Shown piece after piece: positions 50,266 to 61,254 of a stretch of 64,000 bases of DNA. The first letter of the stretch is position 1, and each line of letters starts with the position of its first letter. The notes beneath the pieces are model-generated. The model did no database searches. It was not told where the DNA came from and saw nothing but the letters and a program-made list of their open reading frames with translations. Location of the stretch: the NCBI RefSeq assembly GCF_017654505.1, contig NC_054553.1, positions 9,436,621-9,500,620 of the forward strand. Direction: 5' to 3'. The DNA is from Polyodon spathula. Lineage: Eukaryota; Chordata; Actinopteri; Acipenseriformes; Polyodontidae. The position numbers and the translations under genes were made by a program.

Positions 50266-50640
50266 ACACAAACTACTTTTTTTTTTTTTCTTTACACAAC
50301 TATAATATTCTGCGATATTCTAGGGAAGCACAGAGTACAAACATGGTAAACTCTAGAATTGCATGGAAATTCACCATGGTAAACTTCAATACAGTGGGGT
50401 ACAAAAATAAGTGGTGCACCATATATAGAAACGAATTTTTTTATATATGTTTTCCGTTTTTGGGAAACCTTTCTTCCCGATGTATGTTTTTGTTTGTTAT
50501 TGATGTGCCCATGGTCTTGCACTACATTTAATACACAGCGTTCAGTTTATTACATCGTAATGTTTCTGTGTTACATTCTTCATCGTATTTTAACACCAGC
50601 TCATTTAAAGTAATCTGAACAGGAAAGATGCTGGTTAAAC
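50266..50640. other. Sequence between Harbinger transposase and Penelope coding core
   Basis: Contains T12 (50278-50290) and no recognisable coding region. The junction between the Harbinger element's 3' end and the Penelope 3' untranslated part must lie here, but I cannot see terminal inverted repeats for Harbinger. Confidence 0.4.
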
Positions 50641-52234
50641 GTCTAACAGCAGAGGTTAAATCTTTGAATCTCGAATATCTTTCAGATAATCAAATGTTGC
50701 ACTGATTTCACGGAAACACAGACATTTGTCTTGATGAGCTTTATGTTCTGCTATACGTACTTTTAAGTTTATTTTTGTTTCTCCTAGGTAAACCAGCCCA
50801 CAGGGGCATTTAAGCATGTATACCACATGAGTTCTGATTTGTATACTTCTGACTTGAATGTGGATGACTGAAGTATTTAGTGTTGTATGTGTTGGAGCAA
50901 TGAGTACACCTACCACATTGATAATTACCATGTAATTCATTTGTTAGCCAGTTTTCATTGGGTAAAGCTGATCTACACATTGAAGAAACTACAAAGTCTT
51001 TGATATTTCTACCTTGTTTAAAACAAAATCTCAGAGAGGAAGTAATGACTGATTTCAACTGAGTATCACATTTCAGCATTTTCCAGTGTTTCAAAATACT
51101 ATTCTTAACATCATTAGCAATATAATTATGTTCAGTTACAAAGGTGAGTCTCTCTTCAGTAGACTAATTGCTAATTTTTTTTTTTTTTTTTTTTTTTAGT
51201 TTCTAAAAAGTACATTTCATTCCATTACTTCTGATTGGTTACATGGCATTGCGACCATATTTCTTTTGTAGCCACTAGGCAGAAAATGACCTACATGTCT
51301 TTTGCTTGAGTTTCATAGTCTAACGGATTACTATAAATTTGACCATATGGTATGTTCTTAATCATATGCTTTGGGTGATCACTATTTGTGTGTAGAATAG
51401 TATTTCTACATGTAGGCTTACGAAAGATTGAGGTGTTAAGTTTACCATTAGAATTCATTGAAATTAACAGATCTAAAAAGTGTACTTTTACTTTTGTAAT
51501 CGCTAAACAGAAATAAATCAGTTTCATAACCAGTCCAGATTAAAAGAATATCATCAATATACCTTTTCCAAAACAAGACATTTTGGTGTAATGGATGAGA
51601 AGCAGTGGCAATGTATTTTTTCTCCTAATGTCCCATATATAAATTTGCCTAGTTTGGGGCAAATGAGAAGCCCATTGCTGTACCCTGAATTTGTAAATAA
51701 TATTTATTTTTAAAAAAAAATAAGATTTAAAAAAAAAAAATTAGATTTCAAATTAAATGTAGTTAATTCCAATAGTAAATCAATGGGTAATTCACTACAA
51801 TTAGATCCCAAATAAAATGACAGTGATTCTAGTCCACCTACATGCAGTATGTTGGTATACAGACTCTTCACATCAAAAGTAACAAGAAAAAAACCTTCCT
51901 TGATACTTTTGCGTTCTACTTGATTTACATTGTGATATTTAGGTGTGGAATGCTTTTTTGACATTATTGCTATATCATTTTCTACTAATATACTAAATGT
52001 GCTTAGTGTTGGATTTTCTACACACACTGAAAAGGTGGATTTTTTCTTAAATTTATCTAGAGGATTGCTTTCTGTTACAATATGTTTCTTTGTTCCAAAA
52101 TAATATTTAAAATGCAGTTGTCTAAAGAATTTATAACAATCTACTTTTAACTTAAATACATTAACACCTTTGGTAGGAACAAAAGATAGACCCTTATTTA
52201 ACAGATAATTGAACTTGGCTACTCTCATGACCAA
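50640..52234 (-). pseudogene. Penelope-like reverse transcriptase with GIY-YIG endonuclease, broken
   Basis: The product would nick DNA with a GIY-YIG nuclease and copy its RNA with a telomerase-related RT. Visible from N to C: LLNKGLSFVPT (52205-52170), FFLVTFDVKSLYTNI with motif A Asp (about 51895-51853), then TAMGFSFAPN (about 51675), the catalytic YIDD in KRYIDDILLIW (about 51565-51530), KVHFLDLLISMNSNGKLNTS and IFRKPTCRN (51490-51405), HPKHMIKNIPYGQ, the Cys-rich linker CGRCTHC (about 50910) and the nuclease VVYMLKCPCGLVYLGETK followed by VRIAEHK (50830-50735). The frame shifts several times and has stops, T and A runs (51177-51199; 51711-51740). The protein lacks the usual N-terminus: homology stops where the inverted tail begins at 52235. 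Confidence 0.92.
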
Positions 52235-52238
52235 AAAT

Positions 52239-52398
52239 GATTTGCTGCTGCATTTTTGTTTATTTTTAATGAAATAAACTAATAAGAATATTTTTAAATA
52301 TAAAAATAAATCTCAGCGGTCTTGTCCGAATTTTTTCAGTCTTGGTGGACTTCACTTGAAAAATTGGAAGAAGCATTGTGAGTTCACATAGACTTTTA
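52239..52398 (+). repeat. Inverted copy of the Penelope tail
   Basis: The plus strand here reads TTTGCTGCTGCATTTTTGTT, ATGAAATAAACTAATAAGA, TCTTGGTGGACTTCACTTGA and GAGTTCACATAGACTT, matching the minus strand of 47420-47555. It starts within a few bases of the truncated Penelope coding frame. Confidence 0.88.
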
Positions 52399-52414
52399 TC
52401 TTTTATCTCTCTCA

Positions 52415-52418
<4 letters not shown>

Positions 52419-52449
<31 letters not shown>
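52419..52449. repeat. (TG)n microsatellite
   Basis: Fifteen TG units lying between the Penelope tail and the following LTR-like unit. Confidence 0.97.
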
Positions 52450-52450
<1 letters not shown>

Positions 52451-53722
52451 ACACTTAGCGTTGTAGCCAACTACGCCAAAGGTGGAATTTGGGCACCAGG
52501 TCCCAAATTGTCTCTAGAATAACTGTGACTCTCAGGTTCAAATTCAGTGTGTGACCAGTAGGGAGCAGACCAATGAAACAATCTACCCAGGAAAAGGACA
52601 CACATGCAAGGAAAATTGTGTATAACAAATTTATTAAAAAACAAAACAAAAAAACAGGTTCTCAATACAACTGAGACAATATGTAATAGGTTTTCTAAAA
52701 TTAAAATAAAATAGTAAAAAAAAAATAAAAATAAAAAGGAAAAACAAATGCCGGGCAGACACTGGTTGCTCCGTATCAGTATCTTGTCTGCTCTGTAGAA
52801 TGCCAGTTTTTCGCCTTGCACTCAAGACCAGGAATTCCCGCTTAGCAGTCACCACCTGCCCCCATTAGATGGAGACAAAAAAAAAAAACTGAGCGCAAGA
52901 TAGCAGTAAAATATAGATCTCTCTCTATCCTGCACACCAATGTATGAAAAAAAAACACATTACTAACTCACAGCAGGAGAATAAGTAGTTAGCTGCACTG
53001 CATAATGTTAGAATCAATTACAATTAAAACATAACTTGCACACTGCAGTTAAAACAAGAGGGCACTCTCTATCATATAGACCAATGTATGAACAGGCAGA
53101 AAAAAAAAAAAAAAAAAAACACTACTTTCTCACAGCAGGTGAATAGGTAGTTAGCAGCACTGTATATAGTTAAACATTTAGAACATTACTTGCACAATGC
53201 TGTTTACTTCCCACCACCGACCCAGTCCAGGTAAGCCGGTCAGCACAGAATTCCTTCCTCAGTCCTTATTACTGCCAGTGTTGCCTCGTCAGCTGGGTTT
53301 GCTCCATGTCTTTGCCCGACTGCAGTATCTCCTTGTCCACGCCCCGTCAGCTCTGGTACTCAGTCTCTGTTTCGCCACGTTCCTGTCTCTCTTACTCAGT
53401 CCTATTTCATGTTGCTATCTTCGGTTCGCTCTGTTCACTTTGTTTGTCCTATTCGCCCTGCACGCTCTCTTCTGGCAGTAGTCAACTGCCTTTTATAGGA
53501 CACTAACCCTCTCCACTTATCTGTGGATTCAAAATAAAACAGGGGTACATTGTCTGACCAATGGCCAGTTTCTTTTTACTGTCTTTTTGTAGGTAATACT
53601 GTCACAAACTTATGACCTCAGTGTCAATCACTTCCCCACTGCAAACACTCGTGAAAAGTAAACAAAAAAATAAAACCCTAAATCAAATCACACGTCTGTA
53701 CAAAATAATAACAGTGTGTTAC
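52450..53722 (-). mobile_element. LTR-like unit with internal tandem duplication (solo LTR candidate)
   Basis: On the minus strand the unit begins TGTAACACACTGTTATTATT at 53722. TATA-like CTATAAAAGGCAG lies at about 53499-53487 and an AATAAA (TTTTTTAATAAATTTG) at about 52635-52630, followed by about 180 bases ending near GGCTACAACGC. This is the layout U3-R-U5. The long distance from TATA to AATAAA (about 850 bases) is unusual, and the 3' limit and target duplication are unclear, so a long 5' untranslated leader or another element class remains possible. No coding region attached; the Pro/Ser-rich frames on the plus strand at 53.2-53.5 kb are not convincing. Confidence 0.55.
52915..53205. repeat. 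Tandem duplication of about 145 bp within the LTR-like unit
   Basis: Copy one (52919-53052) and copy two (53066-53205) share CTCTCTATC, ACCAATGTATGAA, CTCACAGCAGG(A/T)GAATA, GTAGTTAGC(T/A)GCACTG and ACTTGCACA in the same order. Copy two carries an A20 expansion (53100-53119), copy one only A9. Confidence 0.85.
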
Positions 53723-54352
53723 AGGGGTTCACAATCCACATATTGATAGGTATAAAACATCAGGTGGGGTCCTATGTTAATGAGTGAAACAAAAGCATCA
53801 TTAAGATCTATTAAAAAAAAAAAAAAAAAAACTCCAATCTAAAACCATGGGGAAAAAATTGTTGTTCTTCACAGTAATTCAGCATTTCAATTTACTTAAC
53901 AATTAAAGTCAACAGTACAAGAACATGTCACCACTGCTAAGTAGCTAATATAGTCAGTATTGAACTCCTCCTAGCAGTATTTATGAACCTTAGTTACAAC
54001 CTGTTAACTCATATTACAATCCCAGACACTTGAAGAATGTTTTTTCTCTCTTCGATGAGGTCATTATGTGAATTTCAGCAAAGAAACTACATTTCCCAGG
54101 TAGGCACTGTGTTGAAAACCAAAGATACCAGTTCAAATCAGCAGGCTTATATAAACATGCATCATCTTAGAGGGCTGTGATTGGTTAAGTGATTTCACCG
54201 AGTTGTGCCTGAAATGTTATAGCAGCTGGAACTTGTTCACTTCCAAAGTGAATATGAAATTAAATCTTTAATATTCTTTGAAATCTAATCTACAGGCACT
54301 TGCTGCATCTTCTTAATTTGTGTGTGTTTATTTTAGTTTTTTTTTTTTTTTT

Positions 54353-54383
<31 letters not shown>

Positions 54384-57224
54384 GGGGGGCATTTGGAGGA
54401 ACTTGGTTCCCAGGGTTGATAAATACATGAAAAATACCTTTTTTATTTTGTTTTGCCATACTCGAAATAAGTATTATAACTGCAGCACAGCAGATCAAAT
54501 ATGAATGCAAACAGACTAATGAGAGAGATTAGAGAGGTGGGTTGTAGGTTAAAAAAATCTTTGGGTTAAATCATAATTTCTACTCACTAGTTTGATACAG
54601 CTAATCAATAATTATTATTATTATTTTCCCATCCCTGACAAAAAACACCTGGGATATACACATATAGATGGGACCTTAGTTTATGTAGTTTCTTGAAAAA
54701 TGATTAGAATTTAAAAGGCAAACACATACAATATTTTAATAGATGAAGAGTTGTGATGTTAGACTAATTATTGTAATGACATTCAAGTATTGTTCATGCT
54801 TCTTTTTTTTTGGCAACCACAAAACAGTTGGTGGTGGCCACATGCCACCAAGCATGTAAGGGATTTCTGCCATGCTGTATCTGCATAATGTTCCCTCTTC
54901 GATAATGCTGCTACTCTGATTGAAATGAATGTTATAGCTGAAAATTAGCAACGTCAGAAGACAGAGCATGATCTGGATGCATTATTAACTTCATAAGACA
55001 AATCTCTTTCTCCTGGTGATCTGGGAACTGTTCTTATTTTAGTAAACTATTTTAGTGATTTTTTTTTTATTCCCAGATGCTGTGTGGTTAAATTAGGATT
55101 GCTGTATGTTGGTAAATATATAAGCTGTGATGCAGACAACATGAGCTAATGCAAAGGTCTACAGTGGCCCTACTCATTCATAGTTGAAAATTATGAATGG
55201 AACTGGAAGGAAGATCAATCCTGAAGACCAATTTTGCAGCTTCACCTAAGGCAGCCACACACCTGCCTTCTTTGGCAGCCTGATTACACAGTGGCAGAGA
55301 GTGATGCCAGCTTTATCACAGAATGAGCAACCGGTCTGTGATTGATAGGCCAGCCTGGCTTCTAACCACTAATGTTTCACTCCATTATGTGAGAGCTGAC
55401 ATGCCTTCTGTAATTACTACAGATGATACTGTCTCTGGTGTAATTAAATAACAATTATGTAGAGTGAAATGTGCCAAGCTGAGACCACCTTCCCTTCCCC
55501 AAGGCTAAAACCTGGGAATGGCTGTCAAAGAAATGGATGTGATGCAGTAGCCAGCAAAAACGAATGAAGCAGTAGGGTGAATTCCACTTGGCAGATATGT
55601 TGGATATTTAGATCCTATGATGTAACAGAGGATTTCTAATAGCTTTCTGTGGGAAGCTGTGTTAATTCCTGCGAGGTGCCATTGTTGTGAAAATGTTATG
55701 AATTTTATATCACTTGGAGAGATATATGTAATGGAGATATGTGTGTAGAGTACATTACTGGGATGAAATTGGTCGAAAAAATTCTGGTTTAAAAAATATA
55801 CGAGTAGAGTTATGAAAGACATGTTTCTAGTGTAGTGAAGCAAGGAATGCCATTATTTAACAGTTCAAATTCAATTTTTTTTTTTTTGCTGTGTTTTAAA
55901 AATATATATATTTGAATTGGAAAATAGATGGGGTACATACAGGGGCAAATGTGCACATTGGTTCCATGGGGATTGTGTTTCATTTCTTTGTGTTAATTAT
56001 TAATGAATCTATTCACTTGTTTAAATGAATGAGCACAAATAACATTGTTATTCCTCAGTATCTGGCCTTTTTGATAATGTTGGCCTCTAATGTGTGCCAA
56101 ATTACCCAGAACTGGACTGATAGTAAATAAAATCTGCTCTGCGATAATTAAAAGTAGCAGTTTCTGAATTTGCAGCTATTTATAATATATTTATATATGG
56201 TACATGGTTACTCAGAAATTACTAGGATTGATACAGATGCTCCAGCACCATCCATGCCTAATGGAGCATATACATCTTCTGCAAATGATCGAATTACATA
56301 GTGTCAGCTCCAATAACACAGCAATTCTCTACTCAGGAGGCTCCTGGTATATTTTCCCTTTAACCAAAATAACCTGTGATAAATATACAGAATGCCCCTG
56401 GACAATATTCTGTCTAAATATTTTCTAAGCTCAATCATATGAATAGTTAAACAGTAAGGAGCTTTTGTGGCTACAATATTGAGTTCGTATTGGTTAGATG
56501 ACAGCTCATATAGTCATTTGGTCTGAATTGAAGGAGGAAGGCTCTTCAGTCCTGGCCCTTAGGATATTCCAGACAAGCTTAGTACAAGTTCAAAGCCAGG
56601 CAGGGAGAAAAAAAAATAAATAAATAAAAAAAAAAAAGATTTAGACAGATTATACAAACTTTCCAAGGAGAGAAACACTGCAAAAAATAAAACTTAAAAA
56701 AGTTAATTATATTCCGACTTTGTGTATCTGAAATAGTTTTCACTAATTAGAAAGGGTATTTCATGTGTTTTGCTTTTATAATGTGATTTTAATGACATTT
56801 TCTGTATTAATTTCTAAAGGCTATCATATTTCAGTAAATTCTGCACAAAAATCCATTAACCTTTGAAAACTGGCATTTAAAAATTTCCAATGAAAGAGGA
56901 AACAATGATAATAATGGATTATAAAAAAAAAAGGTTTCAATCAATATCCTTTTATGTGAATGTGACAAACATATTATATGCATGTATCTTATCACCACGA
57001 ATGTAGGATATGATTATTAATTGCATATTTATATTATTTAATTTCCTGGAATAAAGTTAAATATTAGTAAGGCATTGTTCTTTGAACAATCACAGAAAAC
57101 AAACTGGTGTTAAATGTTAAAATAATTTTTCAGAATATGGTATCAGTAATGTAAAGCTAGGAAAATGAAACAAAATAAATGTACAGGAAAATTGTTGCGA
57201 TCATCACCAAAAGTCTTTTTTTGA
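53723..57224. other. Mostly unique DNA, one possible conserved non-coding block
   Basis: No gene recognised. Contains a T26G27 tract at 54.34-54.39 kb, an A19 run at 53812-53830 and an A-rich run at 56.61-56.64 kb. A block at 55240-55470 has high sequence complexity and TAATTA-type homeodomain core sites. ACTACATTTCCCAG at about 54088, similar to a ZNF143/SBS motif, is isolated. Confidence 0.5.
54337..54389. repeat. T26-G27 mononucleotide block
   Basis: Twenty-six T immediately followed by twenty-seven G. The junction of two long homopolymers is unusual and may be a sequencing length estimate. Confidence 0.93.
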
Positions 57225-57290
57225 ACTCAGTCAGCTGATGGGCAGAATGGCCTCCTCTCATTCGTAAACATTGTTGTTCATACATTTGAG
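57225..57290 (+). repeat. Tail of a dispersed fish retroposon
   Basis: The stretch CAGCTGATGGGCAGAATGGC followed by CTCCTCTCATTCGTAAACAT and TTGTTCATAC is similar to the widespread vertebrate repeat end TGGGCNGAATGGCCTCCTCT with a following TTCTTATG-type tail. I recall it from fish retroposons, but the class is uncertain and only about 65 bp are visible. Confidence 0.45.
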
Positions 57291-57984
57291 CAACAGAGCA
57301 TAAGGGTGATAAATAAGGGTGATAAAAACTATTAGAAAAGGCCATATAATAAATTCATGCCAATTCAAACTAAACTTTTACGTTATGTTTGCCTTTTAGT
57401 AAGGTGCTGCTTAAATATTCATTGTGATAAAAATATTTAAAAATAATTCTGTAATGTGTAGAAATTAGGAAAAATAATACATTCATCAGCCCTAAGGCTG
57501 AATGTTACTGAATATTTTGCTTTTTTACTCAGCAACAAACGAATTGCAAAATGATGTCAAAAAAGGTGACAGTACCTGCAGTTAGATAATTGAGAATGCC
57601 AGCCATTATTCAAGTACAACAGCATTCGACAGACACAACTAGTGTGTACGTTTTGCATCGAAATGTGTCCGTGTCTCACCAGTTTCTTCATAAAATGCAA
57701 GGTGCCCATTATGCTTTGCTTTAATAATTGATCTCAACTGCAGGAGATTCTATCTAGTATTGAAATTTGTGAATAAGGAAAAGTTCACTTAACTCATTTT
57801 ACATGTATTTTTAAAATGTAACTTTTAGCCTTATTCTTTCTAAATCAGTTTAGGATCCTTTTCACTTGTATTCTTTGACTAGTTTCAACATGTTTTTAAC
57901 TTTTTAGTAATGTAAATTAAATGTAAATTAATCTAGCAATGCACCCCTTCTTAGTAATGTAGGTTGTAATGTAATGCACCCCTC

Positions 57985-58240
57985 TATAGCGTCTGATGAG
58001 GAAATAATACTGATATCTGCATAAGACATATACCTATCTCTCAACTATAGAGCTTGGTGGGTTGCGAGTAGTCACTGTTACGAGCCCCATTTTGAATTTA
58101 CCTTAGCCTAGATGGACATGCACTTGTGCTTACACTTGAGGACTAGCTTTTATTAAGCAGGGGGCGAATGGAATGGCTCATGAGGTAATACTACTGACAT
58201 CTGCATACGACACGAGACTTGCCTCTCAACTACAGTGCTT
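57985..58240. repeat. Diverged direct duplication
   Basis: ATGAGGAAATAATACTGATA, TCTGCATAAGACA and CTCTCAACTATAGAGCTTG (57993-58054) recur as ATGAGGTAATACTACTGACA, TCTGCATACGACA and CTCTCAACTACAGTGCTTG (58179-58241). The second copy is followed by GGTTCATGTCCAGCCC (58291), similar to a tRNA B box. Confidence 0.7.
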
Positions 58241-59283
58241 GCTCATTATTTCACTGGTAATACTTTTGTCTTTAACCTGTATGGTTTGTGGTTCATGTCC
58301 AGCCCTTTCCTTTCCTTTCCATTCAATTTAATGGGCTGAGATACAAATTAATTACGATAGCACAACATTACTGATATGACCCATTGCCAGTATTTACTCA
58401 GATTCGTAGTGTGAGCATAAGGCTATGATCTAAAACACAAGTGGCATTTTCTTTTAATGTATGCTTAATTTAAACATTAAACCTTTGAGATCTTTGAAAT
58501 TCTGATTCTCTTTAACACCCTGAGCTAGGAAATAAAAAAAAAAAAAGCAAGGCGATGCAAAAATTGGACATGAGCAGCAGGTTGCAGTCAAATAAGAGCT
58601 TTTCTGCTAAATAATGTGCCTAGCAGCGGCATAAGAACAAACTCAAGAAGCAATTACCACAGAATGAAAAGAATTGAATCTCGCTCACCTACAGAATCAG
58701 TTGTAAATAGATTCAGTGTTAGCACTTGTGTATTTTAATTTAAGCTTCTAACTGCTACGATTTGGGGAACATTTTTGTTAAATTAAGTTAATTAAACAGA
58801 GAGAACAAATGTGGAACAGTATTTACAAGATTTCCCAGTTTGATGTATTAAGTGATCAAAATAAGTATTGCTTCGTCTATTGCATGCATTTATAATTTTT
58901 CAAAATAAAAGCTTTTTTTCAGATTAAAGATTTCTTAAATTGGGTCTTGTCTCTGAATACAACAACCGCATTTCACCTGCATTGCTCTTTAGCAAACGAA
59001 TGAAAGCACAGTGTAACTTACACATTACATGAGAAAAATTAAGTTAGCCATACCTTAAAATACAGGGTACATGGTAATGTACCATGCTGATGTTGTGCAT
59101 TACCATGTTTTATCACACTTCTCTCTGATTTACCCTACTCCTCTTTGCTTTGACTTTATGATTTACAGCAATTTGGAATGATTTTACAATAGAATACTGC
59201 AGTAAACATCTATATGGGTCATAAGAAAGTAAACAAAAAAACAGGTTAACTTTATATGTTAAAGAGTAAGTAGCAGGGTTCAG

Positions 59284-59695
59284 AAAAAACAGTGTTATAT
59301 GTCCCCATGTGTTTCTACGACTGTGTAAGTTATTTACCTGTAATTTTTCTTTTCATTGTTAACAGCATGACAACTTCAAAGAGTGATTTTAAAAAAAAAA
59401 AAAAAAAAAAAAATCTTTGAAAAAGACTTGAAAGTCTTGCTTTTCTTTTCCGTATGCATATAGACACGAAAAGAAAAAGGCATAGTTTGTACCGTTAGTA
59501 AAATGTTGACAACTGTTTTTGTTATACACTGAATCTTGTGCACTAGTTCAGCACAATTTTGAAAGGATCTTTGAAACAGACTTGAAAGTTATAAGTGTAA
59601 AAAGATGTCAGAATATTAACAATGAAAATAAAAACTACAGGTACATTATTTAAATAACTGTAGCAACACATGGGTACGTGTAATGGCACGTTTTT
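59284..59695. repeat. Fold-back unit with arms of about 90 bp
   Basis: Left arm (59284-59375) contains CCCATGTGTTTCTAC, TTATTTACCTGTAATTTTT and TTTTCATTGTTAACA. Right arm (59605-59695) read on the minus strand gives CCCATGTGTTGCTAC, AATGTACCTGTAGTTTTTAT and TTTTCATTGTTAATA. A direct duplication of the inner part (GAGTGATTT, A-run, CTTTTCTTTTCCGTAT, ATATAGACA) lies at 59383-59470 and 59800-59860. Non-coding; MITE-like. Confidence 0.75.
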
Positions 59696-60185
59696 GACAT
59701 AAAATATATTCTTACCAGACTCTTTACGACATAGAATGTTAAGAAATATTTCAACAGTCACTTTTGTGCATTGGGGTTTGATACCTGTCCACTGTAGAAA
59801 GAGTGATTTAAAAAAAAAAAAAGTGCTCTAGCTTTTCTTTTCCGTATCACATATAGACAAAGATGAACAAATATAACCAGCAAGTTTCCATCTCTTTCTC
59901 ATAAGTGCTGTCCCAGAACAAGCAATCATGGAACATTAGACTTTAATCATAAAATACTGAAGCCAGAGAGCCAATGAAGGAGTAGTGTGGTTTGGATGCT
60001 TTAGTCTCCATTTTCAGGCACTGCTTTACAGTGTCACATGGAGGTGAATTTTGGCTCAAAGTCAAATCTGAAAGGGTCCCTGCTAAATTGAATCCCCAAC
60101 ATTGGTGTCAGTAATTATGATCCCAAACTAGAAAAGTGGGACCCCATTTAGAGTGACATAACTTTGATTTCAAAGCGTGTATGTT

Positions 60186-60230
60186 GGGGGGGGGGTTAGG
60201 GTTAGGGTTATTAGAAGGTAATAACCCTAT
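60186..60230 (+). repeat. G10 run with short telomere-like repeat and hairpin
   Basis: Ten G followed by TTAGGGTTAGGGTTA (60196-60210), then a perfect 10-bp inverted repeat AGGGTTATTA/TAATAACCCT with a five-base loop. Only two to three telomere units, so a chromosomal fusion scar is not implied. Confidence 0.85.
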
Positions 60231-61254
60231 CTAAAATCTAAAACATGTTACAAACAAGTATACTTAAAAGATCAAAAGACATTCTTGTGGCAATCATTCA
60301 AAACAATAAATTCTTGGCACAATGTTGTCGTGCGTGATGAGTGTGGCAAATAGCTATATTATTCAATCACTTCTGAGTCATGGAATTACGAAGCCATGAC
60401 TTTAGTCTTCGAAGAGCAATGAAGATCCGTTGAGATCGGTGCCTGGATCCAGGATCAGATCCCTTTAGTACAACCGGCCCGTGAGGCAGCATTGAGCGCT
60501 AAAGCAAGTGCGGCATAATGCAGATTTCATGAGTGGGATGAGAATTGCCCTTGAAATATATTTCTAGAAATGTGAGTTTTTGTTAAATTGATAAATAGAG
60601 ATGCCATGTACTTCAGTTGATAGTCTGTGCAATGTATTTAAACACGCAAAATAATTTAGAATCAGTAATATATCGTGATTAATTTGGTATAATATTTGTG
60701 TAAAAAATTCTAGGTAATGAATTTTGTTTTTATTGATGTGTATTTATTTGCACAAAGGTCATTTTGCTGTTTTATTATTTCAATTTAAAATGAAAAGTTA
60801 AACTGTAAGTAGACAGAAACGAGCTACAGTGAATTACAAACTTAAACATCTGTGTTTTGGATTCAGCAACTTAGTACACCCTCCTCCATCTTTGTCCTTT
60901 CTTTTTTCAATTTTCCCCCCAACATTACTGTGATGTATAATTCTCTTCCCATTGACTTCTATACCTACTAGTGATTATACAAATAAATTATCGTGAAATA
61001 AAAGTTTTAGTAGGCCTACTCCTGCAATGTGAGGGGGATATTCCCCCATCATTGAAAAAGTGAGGGGGGCATTTCCCTATCATTGAAAAATTGAAGGGGA
61101 GATGTCCCCCGTTTAAATTATGCCTGTATAACTTAAAAGAGCAAGTCAGTACAAATAAGATACTTAATTAAACTGTGTTCCAAACACTTCACATTTACTT
61201 TTGTAAGTTCATGAGAGGAGTATTTTTGAAAATTTGCTGTGAAAGAAGTATAAT

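Larger units (their letters stand above)
47420..52398 (-). mobile_element. Penelope-like element with inverted tail copy, invaded by other repeats
   Basis: The coding core (52234-50640) reads on the minus strand. A tail of about 220 bp (47640 down to 47420, minus strand) ends in GTGAGTTCACATAGAC. A second copy of this tail is found at the 5' side in the opposite orientation (about 52239-52398, plus strand), also ending GTGAGTTCACATAGAC. Penelope elements commonly show such partial terminal repeats in inverted orientation. Between ORF end and tail (47640-50640) lie unrelated repeats: the 21-bp array, a piggyBac-like piece, an unidentified repeat and a Harbinger transposase. The N-terminal part of the protein is missing. 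Confidence 0.85.
57291..61250. other. Unique DNA with two small duplicated units and a telomere-like run
   Basis: No gene recognised. A diverged tandem duplication lies at 57985-58240, a fold-back unit at 59284-59870 and a short TTAGGG run at 60186-60210. Confidence 0.5.

Noticed and set aside
52471..52821. 116-codon minus-strand frame
   Set aside because: Lies inside the LTR-like unit, contains a Phe-rich run from an A-rich tract and has no family pattern.
53197..53506. Two overlapping Leu/Ser/Pro-rich frames on the plus strand
   Set aside because: They are antisense to the presumed LTR leader; overlapping open frames in two phases suggest composition, not coding.
54080..54102. ACTACATTTCCCAG as a ZNF143-type promoter motif
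   Set aside because: A single isolated match in non-coding DNA without CpG enrichment or a nearby gene start.
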